Part shown: one piece after another, positions 8,874 to 18,776 of the stretch
Layout of the letters: every line of letters starts with the position of its first letter
Position numbering within the stretch: position 1 is the first letter of the stretch
From: Alphaproteobacteria bacterium
Lineage (GTDB): Bacteria > Pseudomonadota > Alphaproteobacteria > SP197
NCBI GenBank assembly: GCA_028277285.1
Contig: JANQGO010000170.1
Location: forward strand, 1 to 46,622
DNA: 46,622 nucleotides
Direction: 5' to 3'
Translations under genes and position numbers: made by a program
Notes under the pieces: model-generated
The model's input: only the letters and a program-made list of their open reading frames with translations
Databases searched by the model: none
What the model was told of the DNA's origin: nothing

Positions 8874-8878
8874 ACGCC

Positions 8879-9766
8879 ATGCGGGAATCGCTACCGGACC
8901 TCGACTATCTGCGCACCCTGCTGGTCGTCGCGCGGCGCGGGTCCATGAGCGAGGCGTCGGGCGAACTGCTGTTGTCGCAGTCGGCGATCAGCATTCAGAT
9001 CGCCAAGCTTGAAGACCGGTTCGGTCACCGGCTGCTGGACCGGCATGCCCGCGGCGTGACGTTGACGCGCCAGGGCCGCGTCGTCGCCGATCATGCGGAG
9101 CAGATGCTGCGCCTGTGCCATGACCTCAGCGAAAGGCTTCGCGGTGAAAGCCTCCCGGCGTCGGTGCGGCTCGGCCTGGCGCCCGACTTCGCGCTCGGCC
9201 GTCTGCCCAAACTGCTGCGCGAGTTCGCCGATGTCCGGCGGCATCTGACCATGCGGGTTGTCGTCTCCCACAGCCCCAAGCTTGAGGACCTGCTCAGGAA
9301 GGGCGCCTTGGATCTGGCGCTCGCGGCGACGGAGTTCACGACGCTCACGCCGTTGACGCGGTGGCGCGAGACCTATCAATGGGTGGCCAGCGCGGACTTC
9401 CAGCTCGACCTGACGCGGCCGCTGCCGCTGGTCATGATCGTCGGCGAAGAGGATGATTCGTTAATCTCCTGGGAACAACGCATTCTCGAACGGCTTCAGG
9501 AAAAAGGGCTGCGCTGGACGATCGCCTACGGCACCGACACCGTTGAGTCGAAGGTCGCCGCGATCGAGGCGGGGCTCGGTATCGGCAATCTTGTCCGCGA
9601 CGCGCACCGTCCGGCCATGCGGGTGCTCACCGAGTTCGATGGCCTGCCGCCGCCGCCACACTTGGAGTTCGGTATCTTCGCCAAGACGGATGAACTCTCG
9701 ACCCTCGAAGACTCGCTGGTCAAAGCGCTGCTCTCCATGCTCCACGGCGACCGGGCCGATGGATAG
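8879..9766 (+). CDS. LysR-family transcriptional regulator
   Basis: A 295-residue regulator with the LysR plan. An N-terminal winged helix-turn-helix (about residues 5-65, with SEASGELLLSQSAISIQIAK and LLDRHARGVTLTRQG) is followed by a linker helix and an effector-binding domain from about residue 93 (SVRLGLAPDFALGRLPKLLR). The start at 8879 gives the usual short stretch before the HTH (LPDLDYLRTLLVVAR). It is divergent from the PhyH-family oxygenase and probably controls it and itself through the inverted repeat at 8851-8873. The inducer is unknown. Its stop is 6 bp from that of rdgB, which is convergent. Confidence 0.92.
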   Translation: MRESLPDLDYLRTLLVVARRGSMSEASGELLLSQSAISIQIAKLEDRFGHRLLDRHARGVTLTRQGRVVADHAEQMLRLCHDLSERLRGESLPASVRLGLAPDFALGRLPKLLREFADVRRHLTMRVVVSHSPKLEDLLRKGALDLALAATEFTTLTPLTRWRETYQWVASADFQLDLTRPLPLVMIVGEEDDSLISWEQRILERLQEKGLRWTIAYGTDTVESKVAAIEAGLGIGNLVRDAHRPAMRVLTEFDGLPPPPHLEFGIFAKTDELSTLEDSLVKALLSMLHGDRADG

Positions 9767-9772
9767 GCGATC

Positions 9773-10363
9773 CTAGGCGAACGCCGCGACCAGCTTGGCA
9801 AACGCCACCGCGCGGTGGCTGATGGCAGTCTTCTCCGCCGGGTCCATCTCGCCGAACGTCATGGCGTAACCGTCCGGGATGAAGATGGGATCGTAGCCGA
9901 AGCCGCGCCCACCGCGCGGCGGGAAGGTCAGCTCGCCTTCGATGCGGCCCTCAAAGGTACGAGCTTCGCCGCCGGGCCAGGCCATGGCGAGGACACAGAC
10001 GAAGGCGGCCCGGCGGTTGGTCTGGCCGGCGAGTTCACGTTCGACGCGCGCCATCGCGGCGTCGAAATCGCGGTCGGGCCCGGCCCAGCGCGCGCTCCGG
10101 ATGCCTGGCGCGCCGCCCAGGGCCTCGACGGCAAGGCCGGAATCGTCGGCCAGCACCGGCAGGCCGGCGCCTTCGACGGCGGCGTGCGCCTTCAAAAGCG
10201 CGTTGGCGACGAAGCTGTCGCCGGTTTCTTCCGGTTCGTCGAGGCCGAGTTCCGCCGCCGAGACGACATCGCCGCCCAGTGTCGCCAACAGCTCCCTTAT
10301 CTCGGCGACCTTGCCTTCGTTGTGGCTGGCGATGACCAGCCGGTCGGGCCAGGTGAGCGCCAT
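9773..10363 (-). CDS. rdgB: dITP/XTP pyrophosphatase (RdgB/Ham1)
   Basis: This enzyme hydrolyses non-canonical purine nucleoside triphosphates (dITP, ITP, XTP) to monophosphates, keeping them out of DNA and RNA. At 196 residues it has normal family length. Motifs visible are SHNEGK at 13-18, LADDSGL with D73 and D74, [10 protein letters not shown] at 152-161 and SHR at 182-184. It follows rph on the same strand with only 4 bp between them, so the two are almost certainly cotranscribed, as is common in alphaproteobacteria. The downstream hemW expected in this arrangement is displaced by the LysR/oxygenase pair. Confidence 0.97.
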   Translation of the reverse strand: MALTWPDRLVIASHNEGKVAEIRELLATLGGDVVSAAELGLDEPEETGDSFVANALLKAHAAVEGAGLPVLADDSGLAVEALGGAPGIRSARWAGPDRDFDAAMARVERELAGQTNRRAAFVCVLAMAWPGGEARTFEGRIEGELTFPPRGGRGFGYDPIFIPDGYAMTFGEMDPAEKTAISHRAVAFAKLVAAFA

Positions 10364-10367
10364 GTTC

Positions 10368-11087
10368 TTAGATCCCGAGAGCCTGCTGCTGGATCGCCGT
10401 CAGCTCGGCGATGCCGGCGGTCGCGAGGTTGAGAAGTTCGACAAACGCTTCGCGCGAGAACGGGTCGGCCTCGGCTGTCGCCTGCACCTCGACCAGTCCG
10501 CCATCGCCGGTCATGACGAAATTGGCGTCGGCTTCGGCGGTGCTGTCTTCGGCATAGTCCAGGTCAAGCACGCCTTCGCCTTCCCAGATGCCGCAGGAGA
10601 TGGCGGCAACCTGGCCGATAAGCGGCAGGCCACCCAGGAGCCCCTGATCGACCAGGCCCTGCATGGCGATGTGGAGCGCGACGTAGCCGCCGGTAATCGC
10701 CGCGGTGCGCGTGCCGCCATCGGCCTGGATGACGTCGCAGTCGAGCCTGACCTGGCGTTCGCCGAGCGCCCTCAGATCGGTCACCGCGCGCATGCTGCGC
10801 CCGATCAGGCGCTGGATTTCCTGGGTCCGCCCGGATTGTTTGCCGCGCGCGGCCTCGCGGTCGGTGCGGGTATTGGTGCTGCGCGGCAACATGCCGTACT
10901 CGGCGGTAACCCATCCGCGGCCCTGGTCGCGCAGCCACGGCGGCACCCGTTCCTCGACGCTCGCCGTGCACAGCACATGGGTGTCGCCAAATCGGGCCAG
11001 GCACGAGCCTTCGGCGTGTTTGGAAAAGCCGGTTTCCAGTTCGATGGCGCGCAACTGGTTCTTGGCGCGTCCTGACGGGCGGTTCAT
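10368..11087 (-). CDS. rph: Ribonuclease PH
   Basis: A phosphorolytic 3'-to-5' exoribonuclease that trims tRNA 3' ends. The start at ATG 11085-11087 gives 239 residues, the normal length, and has AGGA about 9 bases upstream. A longer open frame to 11186 adds 33 residues that do not look like the family. Recognisable segments are the N-terminal [24 protein letters not shown] and [20 protein letters not shown], and [19 protein letters not shown], which holds the phosphate and metal site. It is divergent from hrcA and leads into rdgB, matching the conserved alphaproteobacterial order. Confidence 0.97.
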   Translation of the reverse strand: MNRPSGRAKNQLRAIELETGFSKHAEGSCLARFGDTHVLCTASVEERVPPWLRDQGRGWVTAEYGMLPRSTNTRTDREAARGKQSGRTQEIQRLIGRSMRAVTDLRALGERQVRLDCDVIQADGGTRTAAITGGYVALHIAMQGLVDQGLLGGLPLIGQVAAISCGIWEGEGVLDLDYAEDSTAEADANFVMTGDGGLVEVQATAEADPFSREAFVELLNLATAGIAELTAIQQQALGI

Positions 11088-11190
11088 GTAATGTATCCTG
11101 CGGGTCTCGAAGAAGCGCGCCAACCTAGCGGGTTTTATCCCGACGTAAAGCGGCTGCGTGACGCCAAACACACGGAAAAGACCCAATCTG

Positions 11191-11215
11191 GCGTCAATCT
11201 GTGGGCCGTTGACGC
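11191..11215. promoter_or_regulatory. Inverted repeat in the rph-hrcA divergent region
   Basis: A perfect 7-bp inverted repeat, GCGTCAA at 11191-11197 and TTGACGC at 11209-11215, spaced by 11 bases, lies in the divergent promoter region. It does not match the CIRCE operator (TTAGCACTC-N9-GAGTGCTAA). It could be a regulator site or chance; no protein can be assigned. Confidence 0.3.
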
Positions 11216-11293
11216 TGAGCGGCCGTGGCCCTACATGATCTGCGCCGCATCGGTGTGCTGTTGCCGGCTGAACGGCAGGCGAAATTTGGACTG

Positions 11294-12337
11294 ATGATCC
11301 AGGAACTGAACGAGCGATCGCGGGAGATCTTCCGCATCATCGTAGACGAATACGTCAAGACCGGCGAACCCGTGGGCTCGCGCACGATTTCGCGTCGGCT
11401 GACCACGTCCCTTTCGCCGGCTTCCGTACGCAACGTCATGGCCGATCTGGAAGAGGTCGGTCTCCTGGAATCGCCCCACACCAGCGCTGGCCGTCTGCCG
11501 ACGGAAACCGGTCTGCGTCTCTATGTCGACGCGCTTCTGCAGCTGGGCGACCTGTCGCCGGATGAGCGGCGCGCGATCGAAGCAGCGTGCGAGGAGGCGG
11601 GCCACCAGTTCGACGAGCTGGTCGGCCAGGCGACCGGCTTGCTCTCGGGCCTGTCGAGCCATGCCGGCGTCGTCATCGCGCCGAAGAAAGAAGCGCCGTT
11701 CCGCCAGGTCGAGTTTGTCTCGCTGGCGCCCGACCGCGCCCTGGTCGTCGTCGTGCACGAGGACGGCGCGGTCGAGAACCGCATCATCGAGCTGCCGCCC
11801 GGCATCACGCCGGCGATCCTGACGCGCGCCGGCAATTATCTGAACGCCCGGGTCGCCGGCCGGTCGCTGGCCGAGGCGCGGACCCACATCACGGGCGAAC
11901 TGCAGCGCGACGAAGCCGAACTGGATGCGCTGACCCAAAAGGTGGTCGAGGAAGGCCTGGCGACTTGGTCGGGCGACAACGACACCGAGGACCGGTCGAC
12001 CCTGATCGTCAAGGGCCAGGCGAACCTCTTGAACGACGTCAGCGTGATCAGCGATCTCGAGCGTATCCGCGAATTGTTCGACAAACTGGATCAGGCACGC
12101 CATATGGAACGCCTGTTGGAACTGACCCACGATGCGGACGGCGTGTGCATCTTCATCGGCGCCGACAACGAACTCTTTCAGTTGTCCGGCTGCTCGACGA
12201 TCGTGGCGCCGATCTCCGACAACGACGGCGGGTTCGTCGGCGCGCTCGGCATCATCGGTCCGACGCGCATGAACTACGCCCGTATCATTCCCATGGTCGA
12301 CTACACCGCCAAGGTTGTCGGCCGCCTGCTGGGCTGA
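11294..12337 (+). CDS. hrcA: Heat-inducible transcription repressor HrcA
   Basis: HrcA represses chaperone operons by binding the CIRCE operator and depends on GroEL for activity. The start at ATG 11294 gives 347 residues beginning [16 protein letters not shown], the usual alphaproteobacterial N-terminus; the frame stays open to a GTG at 11225. The winged-helix region includes [13 protein letters not shown] and [20 protein letters not shown], followed by the very conserved [19 protein letters not shown]. The C-terminal part carries [20 protein letters not shown]. It lies 27 bp (or 42 bp, by start choice) before grpE, probably in one operon. No CIRCE is visible upstream of hrcA, grpE or dnaK, so its target is likely elsewhere, for example groESL. 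Confidence 0.96.
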   Translation: MIQELNERSREIFRIIVDEYVKTGEPVGSRTISRRLTTSLSPASVRNVMADLEEVGLLESPHTSAGRLPTETGLRLYVDALLQLGDLSPDERRAIEAACEEAGHQFDELVGQATGLLSGLSSHAGVVIAPKKEAPFRQVEFVSLAPDRALVVVVHEDGAVENRIIELPPGITPAILTRAGNYLNARVAGRSLAEARTHITGELQRDEAELDALTQKVVEEGLATWSGDNDTEDRSTLIVKGQANLLNDVSVISDLERIRELFDKLDQARHMERLLELTHDADGVCIFIGADNELFQLSGCSTIVAPISDNDGGFVGALGIIGPTRMNYARIIPMVDYTAKVVGRLLG

Positions 12338-12364
12338 CCGCCCGCGACGCAAGAAACACTCTTT

Positions 12365-13039
12365 ATGGAACGAAGACGTATGAACGACGGTAAGAAACAA
12401 GAACCCAAACTCAACATGTTCGACCCCGCCAACGACGATGGCGGTCCGGCCGGGAAGCCTGACGACGCGCCGAAGAACGAGCCGGATCACAACGGTCGGA
12501 TCGAGCCGGAGAACGATGTGCAGCCCGAAGAGCCCGACGCGTTCGACGACTTTCAGGACGTCGGTGAGCTCGACCGCGAGGCCGAGCTCGAGGCGCAGGT
12601 CTCGGACTTGACCGACCGACTGTTGCGCGCGGTCGCCGATACGGAGAACGTCAGAAAACGCGCCGAGCGCGAACGCGACGACGCCCGCAAGTACGCGGTG
12701 ACCAAGTTCGCCGAAGACATGCTGGGTGTCGCCGACAACATGGCGCGCGCGCTTGACGCCGTCGACGACGACCTCAGACACAACGACGCGGTCAAGGGCC
12801 TGATCGAAGGCGTCGACCTGACCGCCAAGGAGCTGGCGACGGTGCTCGACCGCCACGGCATCAAGCAGATCGATCCGATGGGCCAGAAGTTCGACCACAA
12901 CCTGCATCAGGCGATGTTCGAGGTCGAAGACGCCGATGCCGAACCGGGCACCGTGGTCCAGGTCCTGCGCACCGGCTACACCATCGGCGACCGCCTGCTG
13001 CGCCCGGCCATGGTCGGCGTGGCGAAAAAGCCGGCCTGA
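12365..13039 (+). CDS. grpE: Nucleotide exchange factor GrpE
   Basis: GrpE is the dimeric co-chaperone that releases ADP from DnaK. The 224-residue product has an acidic, Asp/Asn/Pro-rich N-terminal tail (to about residue 68). A long coiled coil follows (LTDRLLRAVADTENVRKRAE), then the C-terminal beta domain with DNLHQ-like HNLHQAMFEVE and GTVVQVLRTGYTIGDRLLRP. Those motifs are diagnostic. The start may instead be the ATG at 12380 (MNDGKK), which has GGAACGA upstream. It follows hrcA closely. It is convergent with djlA, and the gap between them is filled by copy A of the intergenic repeat. Confidence 0.96.
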   Translation: MERRRMNDGKKQEPKLNMFDPANDDGGPAGKPDDAPKNEPDHNGRIEPENDVQPEEPDAFDDFQDVGELDREAELEAQVSDLTDRLLRAVADTENVRKRAERERDDARKYAVTKFAEDMLGVADNMARALDAVDDDLRHNDAVKGLIEGVDLTAKELATVLDRHGIKQIDPMGQKFDHNLHQAMFEVEDADAEPGTVVQVLRTGYTIGDRLLRPAMVGVAKKPA

Positions 13040-13070
13040 TTTCATCTGCGTCGGCGCAAGCTGCGCCACC

Positions 13071-13230
13071 CCCCTCACCCAGCTTCGGCTAAGGCGCTCT
13101 CGCGCCTAAGCCTGCACAACCCTCTCCCCCACTGACGCAGGGGCGAGGGGATGTGGCGCTGGTCGTGCTTCCCCTCGCCCGCATGCGGGAGAGGGAGGGG
13201 CCCGACGCGAAGCGTTGGGAGGGTGAGGGT
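13071..13230 (+). repeat. Intergenic palindromic repeat element, copy A
   Basis: A 160-bp element filling most of the gap between the convergent grpE and djlA stops. It begins CCCCTCACCC and ends GGGTGAGGGT, so the ends are inverted repeats of each other. Inside is an imperfect hairpin at 13087-13112 (GGCT-A-AGGCGC / GCGCCT-A-AGCC, loop TCTC). Further stems are CCCGC-AT-GCGGG and CCGACGC-GAA-GCGTTGG (one G-T pair). Two more copies are at 18479-18639 (inverted) and 46437-46595. No transposase and no obvious target-site duplication are seen. Confidence 0.9.
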
Positions 13231-13238
13231 GTCCGGCT

Positions 13239-14003
13239 CTAGCTGATGCCGCGCTCGGTCTTGATGCGGTCATAGGCGGCGTTGATCTCCGCCATCTTCT
13301 TGTTGGCGACCTCGACGAAGTCTTCCGGCAGGCCCTGGGCGATCAGCGTATCCGGGTGGTTTTCCCGCAACAGCGTGCGATAGGCCGATTTGACCTCCTG
13401 GTCGCTGGCCGATGCCTTGATGCCGAGGATCTCGTAGGGGTCGGTTTCCGGCGCGGCGCCGCCGGCAACGAACGTGCTCTCGATGCGGTGCAGGTCCGCC
13501 GCGCTGAAACCGAAGATGCGGGCGACGGACGCGATGTAGTCGCGCTCCGCCTGATGGTAGGTGCCGTCCGCATGGGCGATCATCAGGAGTGCGGCGAGCA
13601 GCTCCTCCAGCATCTGGCGGTTGCCGGCCATGATGGATGCGATCTGGCGCGCGTAAGGCTCATAACCCGTCGCGTCGTTCTTGGCCTGATTGAAGATCGC
13701 GCCGACCTGTGCCGAGGCCTCGGGCGGGATGCGCACAACACGCTTCAACGCGTCCACTTCATCGCGGGTGACCTGGCCGTCGGCCTTGGCGAGCTTGGCG
13801 GTCAGGGCGATGACCGCGACCGTGAAGGCGACCTGACGCGCCTCGTGGGACCACGGCGAGTGGTTCTCCAGGCGCGGCCGGTTGGCGCCGCTTCGTTGCT
13901 TGTCGACGGCGAAGTGGCCGGCGGCCACGCCGATCAGCGCGCCGATCGGCCCGCCGATGCCAAAGCCGATGGCACCGCCCAAAATCTTTCCCCAAATGCT
14001 CAA
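13239..14003 (-). CDS. djlA: DjlA-like co-chaperone (TerB-like plus J domain)
   Basis: A 254-residue membrane-anchored DnaJ-like protein. The N-terminus has one Gly-rich hydrophobic segment (about residues 5-32), as in DjlA. A helical TerB-like domain (about 55-175) contains AKADGQVTRDEVDALKRVV and AHADGTYHQAERDYIASVAR, both with acidic metal-site-like patterns. The C-terminal J domain begins TDPYEILGIKASASDQEVKS and carries the DnaK-stimulating HPD at residues 216-218. DjlA recruits DnaK to the inner face of the membrane. Its position beside grpE, and near dnaKJ, fits that role. The stop lies 8 bp from the end of repeat copy A. Confidence 0.92.
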   Translation of the reverse strand: MSIWGKILGGAIGFGIGGPIGALIGVAAGHFAVDKQRSGANRPRLENHSPWSHEARQVAFTVAVIALTAKLAKADGQVTRDEVDALKRVVRIPPEASAQVGAIFNQAKNDATGYEPYARQIASIMAGNRQMLEELLAALLMIAHADGTYHQAERDYIASVARIFGFSAADLHRIESTFVAGGAAPETDPYEILGIKASASDQEVKSAYRTLLRENHPDTLIAQGLPEDFVEVANKKMAEINAAYDRIKTERGIS

Positions 14004-14115
14004 CGAACCCTCCGGCCGATCGATCCGCCCCAGCGTCTTTTGTTCCGGCCTATGCCGGCTGGCACATTAGGTGGTGGCGCGCCACGACGATACCAACAAC
14101 CGGCGGGCACGCAGG

Positions 14116-14940
14116 TCAACCCGTGACAATGCGCTGGACATCGCTGTCGGGGATGACGTTGGCCAGGTAGCCGAAGCTGCCGTCGCAGGCCATTTCCGCC
14201 GCCGCGTCCATGACCAGCTTGCAGGTCGCGCGATAGAGGCTGCCGCCGGTCGAGATGCGTTTGACGCCCATCGCCGCCATCGTGTCGCGCGATGCGCCGC
14301 CGCCCATGCCGACGACGATGTTGAGCGGGCCGTCGACCTCGTCAACCAAGCGTTTGACCGTCGCGTCGTCGGTCGGGCCGGGCGCGTAAAGGCAGTCGGC
14401 GCCGGCCTCGCGGTAGCGGTTGAGCCGCTTGATCGACTCGTTCAGTGGGTCGTCGTGGCCGTAGAGGAAACACTCCGCGCGCGCGGTCAGCACGAATCCG
14501 CTGGCGTCCGCCGCTTCGCGGGCGGCGGCGATGCGCTCGACCGCCTGTTCGATGTCATAGAACGGGTCCTTGAGATCGCCGGTGAAGTCCTCGATCCCGC
14601 CGCCGGCCATGCCTTCGGCGACCGCCAGACGGATCGTTTCGGCGACGTCCTCGGGCCGGTGGCCATAGCCGTTCTCCAGGTCGCCGTTGACCGGCAGGTC
14701 GGTCGCGCGCGCGATGGCGCCGTAGGCCGCCAGAACCTCCGCCCGCGACGCGCCCTCCGGCCCGTCCACTCGGCCCTTTGCATAGTTAAGGCCGGCGCTT
14801 GTCGTCGCCAATGCCTTCAGACCTGCCGTCGACAAGAGGCGTACGCTGGCGATATCCCATGCGTTGGGCATGACGAAACAGCCGGGTTCTTCGTGCAGGG
14901 CCCTGAAGGCCTGGATTTTGGCGGCAAGATCGACCGGCAT
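14116..14940 (-). CDS. Isocitrate lyase/PEP mutase-superfamily enzyme
   Basis: A 274-residue TIM-barrel protein of the ICL/PEP-mutase superfamily. Typical pieces are PNAWDIASVRLL near 25-35, the metal-binding NGDLENGYG (D87, E89), VLTARAE in the next strand, and ADCLYAPG. The KKCGH catalytic loop of isocitrate and methylisocitrate lyases is absent; the sequence there reads GHRPEDV. It is therefore more like the oxaloacetate-decarboxylase or PEP-mutase-like branch, whose members act on 2-oxo acids or C-C/C-P bonds. The specific substrate is unknown. It is divergent from dnaK with 263 bp between start codons and seems functionally unrelated to its neighbours. Confidence 0.85.
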   Translation of the reverse strand: MPVDLAAKIQAFRALHEEPGCFVMPNAWDIASVRLLSTAGLKALATTSAGLNYAKGRVDGPEGASRAEVLAAYGAIARATDLPVNGDLENGYGHRPEDVAETIRLAVAEGMAGGGIEDFTGDLKDPFYDIEQAVERIAAAREAADASGFVLTARAECFLYGHDDPLNESIKRLNRYREAGADCLYAPGPTDDATVKRLVDEVDGPLNIVVGMGGGASRDTMAAMGVKRISTGGSLYRATCKLVMDAAAEMACDGSFGYLANVIPDSDVQRIVTG

Positions 14941-15083
14941 GTGCTGATCCCCTTGGTCTGTCTCGGCGGTGCGGACGTCCCCACCTTATCATGAACAAAG
15001 ATAGAACAAACAAACAGAGTCTGCTGTCCTGACGAATTCCTGACAAGTGACTCCAATCAAAGGCGTTTCGAGGCTAGGGCGCC

Positions 15084-15111
15084 CTTGTACGCTTGCGCGA
15101 TAACCCTATAT
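15084..15111 (+). promoter_or_regulatory. Sigma-32 (RpoH)-type promoter for dnaK
   Basis: CTTGTA at 15084-15089 and CCCTATAT at 15104-15111 are separated by 14 bases. They closely match the heat-shock sigma consensus (CTTGAA, then CCCCATnT); the -10 differs at one defined position. The start codon of dnaK is about 92 bases downstream, leaving a leader of roughly 85 nt. The leader contains AGTCC at 15141-15145 and GGACT at 15176-15180 enclosing a GC-rich core, a possible structured 5' UTR. Confidence 0.7.
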
Positions 15112-15203
15112 CTCCACCCAGCAAATAAGGAATTGTAGGGAGTCCTGACCCGGGCGCCGCAGCGCGGGCCCCCCTGGACTCGCCACGAAAGGCAGGAGAA
15201 GAC

Positions 15204-17141
<1,938 letters not shown>

Positions 17142-17175
17142 GCGTTATGTCCGTGCCTAGCTGATAGCGCATTGG

Positions 17176-17205
17176 GCCGCGCCGGCGATCTTCGTCCGGC
17201 GCGGC
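17176..17205 (+). terminator. Hairpin between dnaK and dnaJ
   Basis: A perfect 10-bp inverted repeat, GCCGCGCCGG (17176-17185) and CCGGCGCGGC (17196-17205), has a 10-base loop and starts 35 bp after the dnaK stop. No T-run follows, so it is better seen as a partial terminator, attenuator or RNA-stability element than as a full terminator. Confidence 0.6.
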
Positions 17206-17233
17206 TGCGCGTTTCGGGGCAGGCAGAAGATCA

Positions 17234-18382
17234 ATGGCGAAACGCGACTATTACGAAGTGCTCGGCGTTACCCGCAGCGTCGAAGCAAGCGAGCTCAAGT
17301 CGGCTTACCGCAAGCTCGCGATGCAGTACCACCCCGACCGTAACCCCGGCGACACCGAAGCCGAGGTCAAGTTCAAGGAAGTCAACGAGGCCTATGAGGT
17401 CTTGAAGGACGGCGAAAAGCGCGCCGCCTATGACCAGTTCGGTCATGCCGCGTTTGATGGCGGCATGGGCGGTTTCGGCGGTGGGGGTGCGCACGACTTC
17501 AGCTCCAGTTTCGCCGATGTGTTCGACGATCTGTTCGGCGAGTTCATGGGTGGCGGCCGCCGTCGCGGCGGCGGTCAGCACGGCGGTCAGCGCGGTTCCG
17601 ACCTGCGCTACAACATGGAGATCACGCTGGAGGAGGCCTATCTCGGCAAGCAGGCGAAGATCCGTGTCCCCACCCACGTGGTGTGCGAGGCTTGCAACGG
17701 CACTGGCGCCAAGGATCCCAACGCGACGGTCACGTGCCAGACCTGCGGCGGTTACGGCAAGGTGCGCGCCCAGCAGGGTTTCTTCTCGATCGAACGCACC
17801 TGCCCGACCTGCGGCGGTGCCGGCAAGATGATCAAGGATCCCTGTACGGCGTGCTCGGGCACCGGACGGGTGCAGCGCGATAAGACCCTCAACGTCTCGA
17901 TCCCCGAAGGTGTCGAGGACGGCATGCGCATCCGCCTGTCGGGCGAGGGCGAGGCCGGCATGCGCGGCGGTCCCGCCGGCGACCTCTATATCTTCCTGGC
18001 GATCAAACCCCACGCCATCTTTCAGCGCGACGGCACGACGATCTTCTGTCCCGTGCCGATCCCGATGACCACGGCGGCATTGGGCGGGTCGATCGAGGTG
18101 CCGACCATCGAAGGCAAGCTCGCCAAACTGTCGATCCCGTCGGGCACCCAGTCCGGGCGGCAGTTCCGGCTGCGCGGCAAGGGCATGACGCCCGTGCGCG
18201 GCGGTATCCGCGGCGACATGATTATCGAGACCGTCGTCGAAACGCCGGTGCATCTGACGTCCAAGCAGAAAGAACTGCTGAAGCAGTTCGATGAAGCCGC
18301 GACCGGCAAACCGAAGCACCATCCGGAGTCGGAAGGTTTCTTCGCCAAGGTGAAGGAGCTTTGGCAGGATCTGACGGAGTAG
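17234..18382 (+). CDS. dnaJ: Co-chaperone DnaJ (Hsp40)
   Basis: A 382-residue class I J-protein. The J domain has HPD at residues 33-35 in [11 protein letters not shown] Gly/Phe-rich region follows (about 75-118, [14 protein letters not shown]). Four zinc-binding repeats come next, seen as [24 protein letters not shown] and CTACSGTG. The C-terminal substrate-binding domains follow. DnaJ delivers unfolded clients to DnaK and stimulates its ATPase. Position directly after dnaK fits cotranscription from the heat-shock promoter. Nothing about the protein is unusual. Downstream lies a 394-bp gap holding inverted repeat copy B. Confidence 0.99.
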   Translation: MAKRDYYEVLGVTRSVEASELKSAYRKLAMQYHPDRNPGDTEAEVKFKEVNEAYEVLKDGEKRAAYDQFGHAAFDGGMGGFGGGGAHDFSSSFADVFDDLFGEFMGGGRRRGGGQHGGQRGSDLRYNMEITLEEAYLGKQAKIRVPTHVVCEACNGTGAKDPNATVTCQTCGGYGKVRAQQGFFSIERTCPTCGGAGKMIKDPCTACSGTGRVQRDKTLNVSIPEGVEDGMRIRLSGEGEAGMRGGPAGDLYIFLAIKPHAIFQRDGTTIFCPVPIPMTTAALGGSIEVPTIEGKLAKLSIPSGTQSGRQFRLRGKGMTPVRGGIRGDMIIETVVETPVHLTSKQKELLKQFDEAATGKPKHHPESEGFFAKVKELWQDLTE

Positions 18383-18478
18383 GGCGGCTGTTGGTCTAGT
18401 CGCATCACCAGCCCACTCCCCTAGGGTTTGTTGAGATCCAGTGATTGTTGGTTTTCGTGGCGCCGACATGGAGGCGGG

Positions 18479-18639
18479 ACCCTCACCCTCCCACCGCTTC
18501 GCGCCGGGCCCCTCCCTCTCCCGCAAGCGGTAGAGGGGATGTGCGGCCATCTCCACGAACCCTCGCCCCCGCGTCAGTGGGGGAGAGGGGTGCGCAGGCT
18601 TGGGATCGTTAGATCCCTAGCCGGAGCTGGGTGAGGGGG
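18479..18639 (-). repeat. Intergenic palindromic repeat element, copy B (inverted)
   Basis: The same element as at 13071-13230, in reverse orientation. It has terminal inverted repeats (ACCCTCACCC at 18479, GGGTGAGGGG near 18639) and lies 96 bp after dnaJ. Its internal hairpin at 18597-18622 keeps the outer GGCT/AGCC pairs, but the inner stem is GGGATC/GATCCC instead of AGGCGC/GCGCCT, with pairing preserved. This copy is the most diverged of the three. Confidence 0.88.
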
Positions 18640-18776
18640 AGACAACGGTCGTCAAGAGGCGCGCGTTTCTCAATAGAACCTAGAGCACAATCCCCCGCCC
18701 TGATTTCGCCATTGGCCTTGGCCACCATCGGCTTCATCATGACGACAGTCTCCATCACGCTGTGAGGTGATGTACC
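18640..18776. other. Remainder of the dnaJ to EF-hand gene gap
   Basis: The gap from dnaJ to the EF-hand gene is 394 bp. Apart from repeat copy B it holds no gene I can support. This 137-bp part must contain the promoter and leader of the EF-hand gene, with GAGG before the GTG start. A minus-strand frame here (VMMKPMVAKANGEIR...) has no recognisable start signal or homology. Confidence 0.5.

Noticed and set aside
11088-11293. CIRCE operator for HrcA autoregulation
   Set aside because: No sequence close to TTAGCACTC-N9-GAGTGCTAA was found here, nor before grpE or dnaK.
14116-14940. Annotation as methylisocitrate lyase (prpB) or isocitrate lyase (aceA)
   Set aside because: The KKCGH catalytic loop required by those enzymes is absent, so only the superfamily is claimed.
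18640-18776. Minus-strand frame with VMMKPMVAKANGEIR as a gene remnant
   Set aside because: It is short, has no start signal I can support and no recognised homology; most of the same frame is antisense to the EF-hand gene.
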